Origin: Aestuariivivens sediminis
GTDB taxonomy: Bacteria > Bacteroidota > Bacteroidia > Flavobacteriales > Flavobacteriaceae
Direction of reading: 5' to 3'
DNA length: 64,000 nucleotides
Assembly: GCF_022662105.1 (NCBI RefSeq)
Contig: NZ_JAKMCP010000010.1
Location: 29,169 to 93,168, forward strand
In this document: piece after piece, positions 60,178 through 64,000 of the stretch
Numbering within the stretch: the stretch's first letter is position 1
Layout: each line of letters starts with the position of its first letter
Program-made: the position numbers and the translations under genes
The notes under the pieces: model-generated
Databases searched by the model: none
The model's input: the letters and a program-made list of their open reading frames with translations, nothing else
What the model was told of the DNA's origin: nothing

Positions 60178-60633
60178 ATGAAAAAATTTATATCAGTATT
60201 GACTTTAATTTTTTTACTGTCAGGTTGTGCTTCAACTAAACAATATGTTCAGAATTCGGACAGAAATAATAGTGGCAATAATTATAATAATGAAACCATG
60301 GCACAGATATACGTTCTTAGACCAAGTTCGTTCGGATCGGCAATAACATTTAAGATTTATCAAGACGAGAAATTTATTGGAGAATTAGGACCCAATAGTT
60401 ATTTGTCATGGCAGGTTGATCCGGCAAACGGAAAAATAGAAGTCATCAGTAAAGCCGAGAATTATGCCATGATTGTTATAACTCCGGAAGTTGGAAAAAC
60501 CTATTACATCAAACAAAAAGTTAAAATGGGATGGATTATGGCGCGAACAGAACTGGAGTGGCTTACAGAAGAAGAGGCACTGGATATCCTGAAAAAGCTT
60601 AAAGCCCCTAAAATCCCCAACCTAATACAATAA
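60178..60633 (+). CDS. DUF2846-like lipoprotein
   Basis: This 151-aa protein has a clear lipobox (IFLLSGC, Cys17). The mature part (AQIYVLRPSSFGSAITFKIYQDEKFIGELGPNSYLSWQVDPANGKIEVISKAEN) follows the DUF2846 beta-sandwich pattern: xIYxxRP, then a xGxLGxxxY turn. These are often seen in stress-induced envelope lipoproteins. Driven by dyad M. Confidence 0.82.
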   Translation: MKKFISVLTLIFLLSGCASTKQYVQNSDRNNSGNNYNNETMAQIYVLRPSSFGSAITFKIYQDEKFIGELGPNSYLSWQVDPANGKIEVISKAENYAMIVITPEVGKTYYIKQKVKMGWIMARTELEWLTEEEALDILKKLKAPKIPNLIQ

Positions 60634-60913
60634 GTATCCATTCAGCCTTATTATTGATCATGGTTTGCCCAATTCAAAAGAATTTTTGAACACGCTTATG
60701 ACCAGTAATCATGCGATGACGTTCTCAGAAAATCAGATCAAGCCTTACTAAATTAGTAAGGCTTTTGAAATAGCGACCGGATGACATGCCATCAATATAT
60801 TCGGTTGTGTGATTCCAGTGAAGCAAGATGCATGCTAGGTGCAACACTTTAACGAATAGAATAAAATATATTGAGCTTTATTGCAAAACCCTTAAAACTA
60901 TGAATATAACCTT
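60634..60913. other. Intergenic gap after the DUF2846-like gene
   Basis: Apart from the terminator at 60740 I see no gene, RNA fold or dyad in this 280-nt gap. Confidence 0.4.
60740..60766 (+). terminator. Intrinsic terminator, 12-bp arms with T4
   Basis: Arms AAGCCTTACTAA and TTAGTAAGGCTT flank one A and are followed by TT and G, so the T run is short. It lies 106 nt after the lipoprotein stop and probably ends that transcript. Confidence 0.65.
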
Positions 60914-63304
60914 TTAAAGATTTGAAACATAATAGAGACTTAAATTGCTAAGGATGGGTTTTCTTGTCGATTCTAACACTTTTAATCTAATCCCTTTAAC
61001 CTCAACTGCATCAAATTGATGTATACGTTTGTGTCCGATGCTTTTACCTTGCACCATGGTCTTCCATTTTCCGTTTACCAAACCTTCAATCAAATAGTTC
61101 CTCACACGTTCACCATCTTTAATATCTTCCTGAATTATAATGTGGTTGATCAAACTTGGCATTTTTAGGGTTAAGGTAATTGTACTCCCTTTTCCTGATG
61201 TTGAAGCTATTGGTCTTTCAAAACGTCTTTTGATTTCATCTCCCCAGGCTTTTAACCGTTCCACATCCACTTGCGGCAATACCCCATTCGGGTCGGGTGT
61301 TAAACCCATAATTAAGGTTGCATTTCTACCGACAGACTTGTAATACATGGTCATTAAATTTTCCAAGGGAAACACATGTGCTTCATCACCAGGTTCCCAA
61401 AACCATTCATGGCGTCCGTTGTATCCTCGTAAAGGGGCATCGGCCATGGCAGGCATCCAAAATTCGCCGTTAGGATCTCCTTCTTTTAGTAATTGAAAAT
61501 TATTTGAGGCTATATTCTTTCTGGCACTTTCTCCAGCGCCGGTAGCAACGTAAGGAAATGTTGCCCAACAAGGATCTCCTACCATACCGGATTCAGAGCC
61601 GCCCCATCGTACTTCTGCGAGTTGCCCATTATGATAGAACAGGCAATTAGGTTGATATTTTCTTACTATTGGCAAAACATCCGGAGCACCATTATTAGGG
61701 TGATCTGCACCGCCGTCAAACCAAATTTCAAAAAGTTCACCATAATTGGTACAAATCTCCTTAACCATCCCTTCAACCATTTGATTATACCACTTTTGTC
61801 GATTTTCTCTGAATTCACCTTCACCATTTACCTTAAAATCATGAACGCCTAAAAACGAATTCCATCGGATACCTAAATAAATTCCCGGCTTAATCCCATA
61901 CTTTCTGCAGGACGTTACAAAATCGGCGACAATATCACCTTTGCCCTCACGCCAGTTTAATGCTTTTAAGCAGTAAGGATTCACGTCAGATTGGTACAAC
62001 GCGAAACCGGTTTCGTGGGTCGCGGTTAAAATAGCAAATTTAGCTCCAGCCGCTTTTGCTGCCTTTACCCACTGATCGGTATCCAATTGTTCAGGATTAA
62101 ATATCTGATAATTATCAATAGGATCTATTCGGTTATTACTCTGCCCGTATTTTACACCATCGAACACATGTAAGTCATAATGAAAAACAACTCCCAGTTC
62201 AGCCTCCTGCCATGCGAGTTGCCTACTATTAGGTTTGGGATTGGATATGTCTTCTATGGGAATGAATACGCTATAGGATTCGCTTCCCTCTTTAGCTGCC
62301 AGACTTAACACTTTAGGCTTTCCGTCCTCGCAGTATATAAACGGACGCTCCAGACGATCCGGAACCACAATTGAACCATCTGCCTTTTTTATCCTTTTAG
62401 GCATTAACACAAATTCATTGGCTTTCTCCCAGTTTATCCCATCAAGGGATGTAACCAACCCTATAAAACCATGAGCATGAAACACCCCGTAAAAGCGGTT
62501 TTTGGTTTCATCGTACCACATAGACATGTCTTCGGTATCTATATAATCAATTACCGGCTTTTCTTGAATTTGAAATGGCCCTGTTGGGGACTTTGAAACC
62601 GCTATTGCCTGATTTCTTATAAATCGCATCTCATTGGGTTTATCACCCTTAACGATTAAATAATAATTACCATCCCGACCTTTATCTATGGCCGGATTTA
62701 CAGTGATTGTTGTTATGGGTCCTGAAGGCTCTAATAAAGGTTGGTCCAATCGTTTCCATGGGCCATTAATGGAATTTGAAACCGCAACACCCGTACGTTG
62801 ATTGGGGCGTAAAATCTTCCAGTTTGGGTGACTGTAACCGGTGTGTGCTGTTTCTATGAGATCTTCTTCTGTAAACGCCTTATCTCCCAAGTTTGTCGCG
62901 ACATAATACAAATAATATGTGCCTTCAAAATATTTTATTTTAGGATTATGTGCCGTTATGGCGTCCCAACGATGTTTACGAGTACCCTCTAAAACGACCT
63001 CCTTAAATGTCCATGGCCCTGCAGGACTTTTAGAAGTGGCATGAGCAATTTCAGAATGGGTTAACCATCCAAAAAAGCCATATTCTTTTTTCCACCGCGA
63101 ATAAAACAAATGATACTTACCATTTTCTCCTTTTAATATGGAAGTCCCCCAATTGTAATACCCTTCTGTCTTAAACACATTCTCTGAAGTAATGGGCTTA
63201 AAACTATCATACAGTCTTAAATCGTCTGTTTTATTTTGTGCTGTACTCAAGCTCACCAAAAAGAGGAAGGTCATTATCCAGCCATACTTCACTTTGTATT
63301 TCAT
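60914..63304 (-). CDS. Secreted glycoside hydrolase: five-bladed-propeller domain fused to GH29-like domain
   Basis: This 796-aa protein has a signal peptide (WIMTFLFLVSLSTA-Q). Residues about 25-350 look like a GH43/GH32-type five-bladed propeller (NGKYHLFYSRWKKE, DAITAHNPKIKYFEGTYYLYYVATN, NPAIDKGRDGNYYLIVKG, DRLERPFIYCEDGKP). Residues about 360-690 are an alpha-L-fucosidase-like barrel with the nucleophile in EIWFDGGADH (Asp530). The typical KHHDGF motif is replaced by TATHETGF (His430). The C-terminal 100 residues form a discoidin-like sandwich. The protein may debranch fucose-containing algal glycans. Propeller activity is unproven. Confidence 0.82.
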   Translation of the reverse strand: MKYKVKYGWIMTFLFLVSLSTAQNKTDDLRLYDSFKPITSENVFKTEGYYNWGTSILKGENGKYHLFYSRWKKEYGFFGWLTHSEIAHATSKSPAGPWTFKEVVLEGTRKHRWDAITAHNPKIKYFEGTYYLYYVATNLGDKAFTEEDLIETAHTGYSHPNWKILRPNQRTGVAVSNSINGPWKRLDQPLLEPSGPITTITVNPAIDKGRDGNYYLIVKGDKPNEMRFIRNQAIAVSKSPTGPFQIQEKPVIDYIDTEDMSMWYDETKNRFYGVFHAHGFIGLVTSLDGINWEKANEFVLMPKRIKKADGSIVVPDRLERPFIYCEDGKPKVLSLAAKEGSESYSVFIPIEDISNPKPNSRQLAWQEAELGVVFHYDLHVFDGVKYGQSNNRIDPIDNYQIFNPEQLDTDQWVKAAKAAGAKFAILTATHETGFALYQSDVNPYCLKALNWREGKGDIVADFVTSCRKYGIKPGIYLGIRWNSFLGVHDFKVNGEGEFRENRQKWYNQMVEGMVKEICTNYGELFEIWFDGGADHPNNGAPDVLPIVRKYQPNCLFYHNGQLAEVRWGGSESGMVGDPCWATFPYVATGAGESARKNIASNNFQLLKEGDPNGEFWMPAMADAPLRGYNGRHEWFWEPGDEAHVFPLENLMTMYYKSVGRNATLIMGLTPDPNGVLPQVDVERLKAWGDEIKRRFERPIASTSGKGSTITLTLKMPSLINHIIIQEDIKDGERVRNYLIEGLVNGKWKTMVQGKSIGHKRIHQFDAVEVKGIRLKVLESTRKPILSNLSLYYVSNL

Positions 63305-63520
63305 ATGTTTTTATTTATAGTAATTGCTTTCCTTCTTCATGTCACTTCCTTGTTTTTTATTTTGCGACATAACTTAATACCTTAATTTACGAATTTACAA
63401 AAGTATCCTGTTATGAAACGCTGAAATATATTAGGCGGTTATGGAATTAGGCTTGTTTGATCCTACAGCACTCCGTGGCGCTCTATTGTTCTTTTTTTGT
63501 TTTACCAAACCTCAGTTTTA
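63305..63520. other. Upstream region of the glycoside hydrolase gene
   Basis: This AT-rich region contains the expected promoter of the minus-strand gene. No clear -7 box or operator was recognised. Confidence 0.35.
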
Positions 63521-64000
63521 AGGATTCACCACTCACGTGGTGCTCCTGCAACGCTCCGCGCTGATAACAGTACAAGCAAATTCCTTGGAATGCCATTGGT
63601 ATTCAGGATTCACCACTAACGTGGTGCTCCTGCAACGCTCCGCGTTGATAACAGTACAAACAAATTCCTTGGAAGGCCATTGGTATTCAGGATTCACTAC
63701 TCACGTGATGCTCCTGCAACGCTCCGCGTTGATAACAGTACAAACAAATTCCTTCGAATGCCATTGGTATTCAGGATTCACTACTCACGTGATGCTCCTG
63801 CAACGCTCCGCGTTGATAACAGTACAAGCAAATTCCTTGGAATGCCATTGGTATTCAGGATTCACCACTGAAGTGGTGCTCCTGCAACGCTCCGCGTTGA
63901 TAACAGTACAAACAAATTCCTTCGAATGCCATTGGTATTCAGGATTCACCACTCACGTGATGCTCCTGCAACGCTCCGCGTTGATAACAGTACAAACAAA
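63521..64000. repeat. 84-bp tandem repeat array (at least 5.7 copies, continues beyond window)
   Basis: Copies start at 63521, 63605, 63689, 63773, 63857 and 63941, each exactly 84 bp apart, with a few base changes among copies. Each contains two small inverted repeats: CACCAC-TCAC-GTGGTG (degraded to CACTAC...GTGATG in copies 3 and 4, and extended to CACCACT-GA-AGTGGTG in copy 5) and CAACGC-TCC-GCGTTG (GCGCTG in copy 1). Because 84 is divisible by 3, an ORF runs through (28 residues per copy), but base changes do not look selected for protein. There are no unique spacers, so this is not CRISPR. Confidence 0.93.

Noticed and set aside
60646..60660. TTGATCATGG as a further Fnr-like dyad
   Set aside because: There is no 4-nt spacer between half-sites, and no -7 box at the fixed distance.
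63680..63871. ORF through the 84-bp repeats
   Set aside because: It exists only because 84 is a multiple of three; there is no start context, and no sign of protein-level selection.
63521..64000. CRISPR array
   Set aside because: The repeats are contiguous with no unique spacers and no cas genes.

Overview
The window looks like a chromosomal segment of a marine-type flavobacterium (Bacteroidota, probably Flavobacteriaceae). The evidence is AT-rich coding with no Shine-Dalgarno leaders, promoters of the TAnnTTTG type, a secreted leucine-rich-repeat protein, and gene families typical of that group (CocE/NonD peptidase, DUF1015, DUF6799, an exonuclease/GIY-YIG protein, parE/parC pair). I cannot name the genus. 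No transposase, phage, CRISPR array, rRNA or tRNA was seen.

Bases 1-29,200 are mostly housekeeping: a partial LRR protein, lpdA, dodecin, smpB, a secreted S15 peptidase with NTF2-like neighbours, pcm, Gfo/Idh oxidoreductase, 3-hydroxybutyryl-CoA dehydrogenase, DUF1015, a YggS-type PLP protein, the exonuclease/GIY-YIG protein (no AUG start), a voltage-gated-type channel with a zinc ribbon, miaA, GNAT, parC, a small membrane protein, parE, several methyltransferases, a ZIP transporter and an AI-2E family exporter. At 25.9-29.2 kb is a hexuronate module (uxuA, an SDR mannonate/fructuronate oxidoreductase and a LacI-type regulator) with two palindromic operators flanking a perfect -7 box.

Bases 29,290-60,640 form the most interesting part: a stress or dormancy-like island. 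It encodes a CBS-pair protein, coiled-coil proteins, a UbiB-like kinase, an MlaEFD lipid transporter, a PNPOx-like flavoprotein, a DUF6799 protein, CbpA/CbpM, an MscS channel, a five-gene operon (WG-repeat protein, site-2 protease, HlyD adaptor, permease, ATPase), four universal stress proteins, an ATP-cone/PD-(D/E)XK protein, a beta-CASP nuclease, Hsp20 and lipoproteins. In its middle is a two-component pair: a histidine kinase with PAS, LOV and PAS domains (LOV motif NCRFLQ, adduct Cys179, but Leu in place of the signalling Gln) and a response regulator that fuses a receiver to a Crp/Fnr-type body. I found 13 copies of an Fnr-like dyad, (A/C)TGAT-N4-ATCAT, in the non-coding gaps of this island. 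In every one the dyad centre lies exactly 29.5 nt from the first base of a TAnnTT(T/A)(A/G)-like -7 element. If that base is -12, the dyad is centred at -41.5, the class II activator position. One dyad has -7 boxes on both sides and serves two divergent transcripts. One drives a 0.6-kb stretch with no good ORF but three tandem hairpins, probably small RNAs. I infer a light- and/or redox-responsive stress regulon in which the kinase/REC-Crp pair is the likely regulator.

Bases 60,900-64,000 hold a secreted beta-propeller/GH29 fusion enzyme and an 84-bp tandem repeat array running off the window end. With uxuA, the GH enzyme suggests use of algal polysaccharides.
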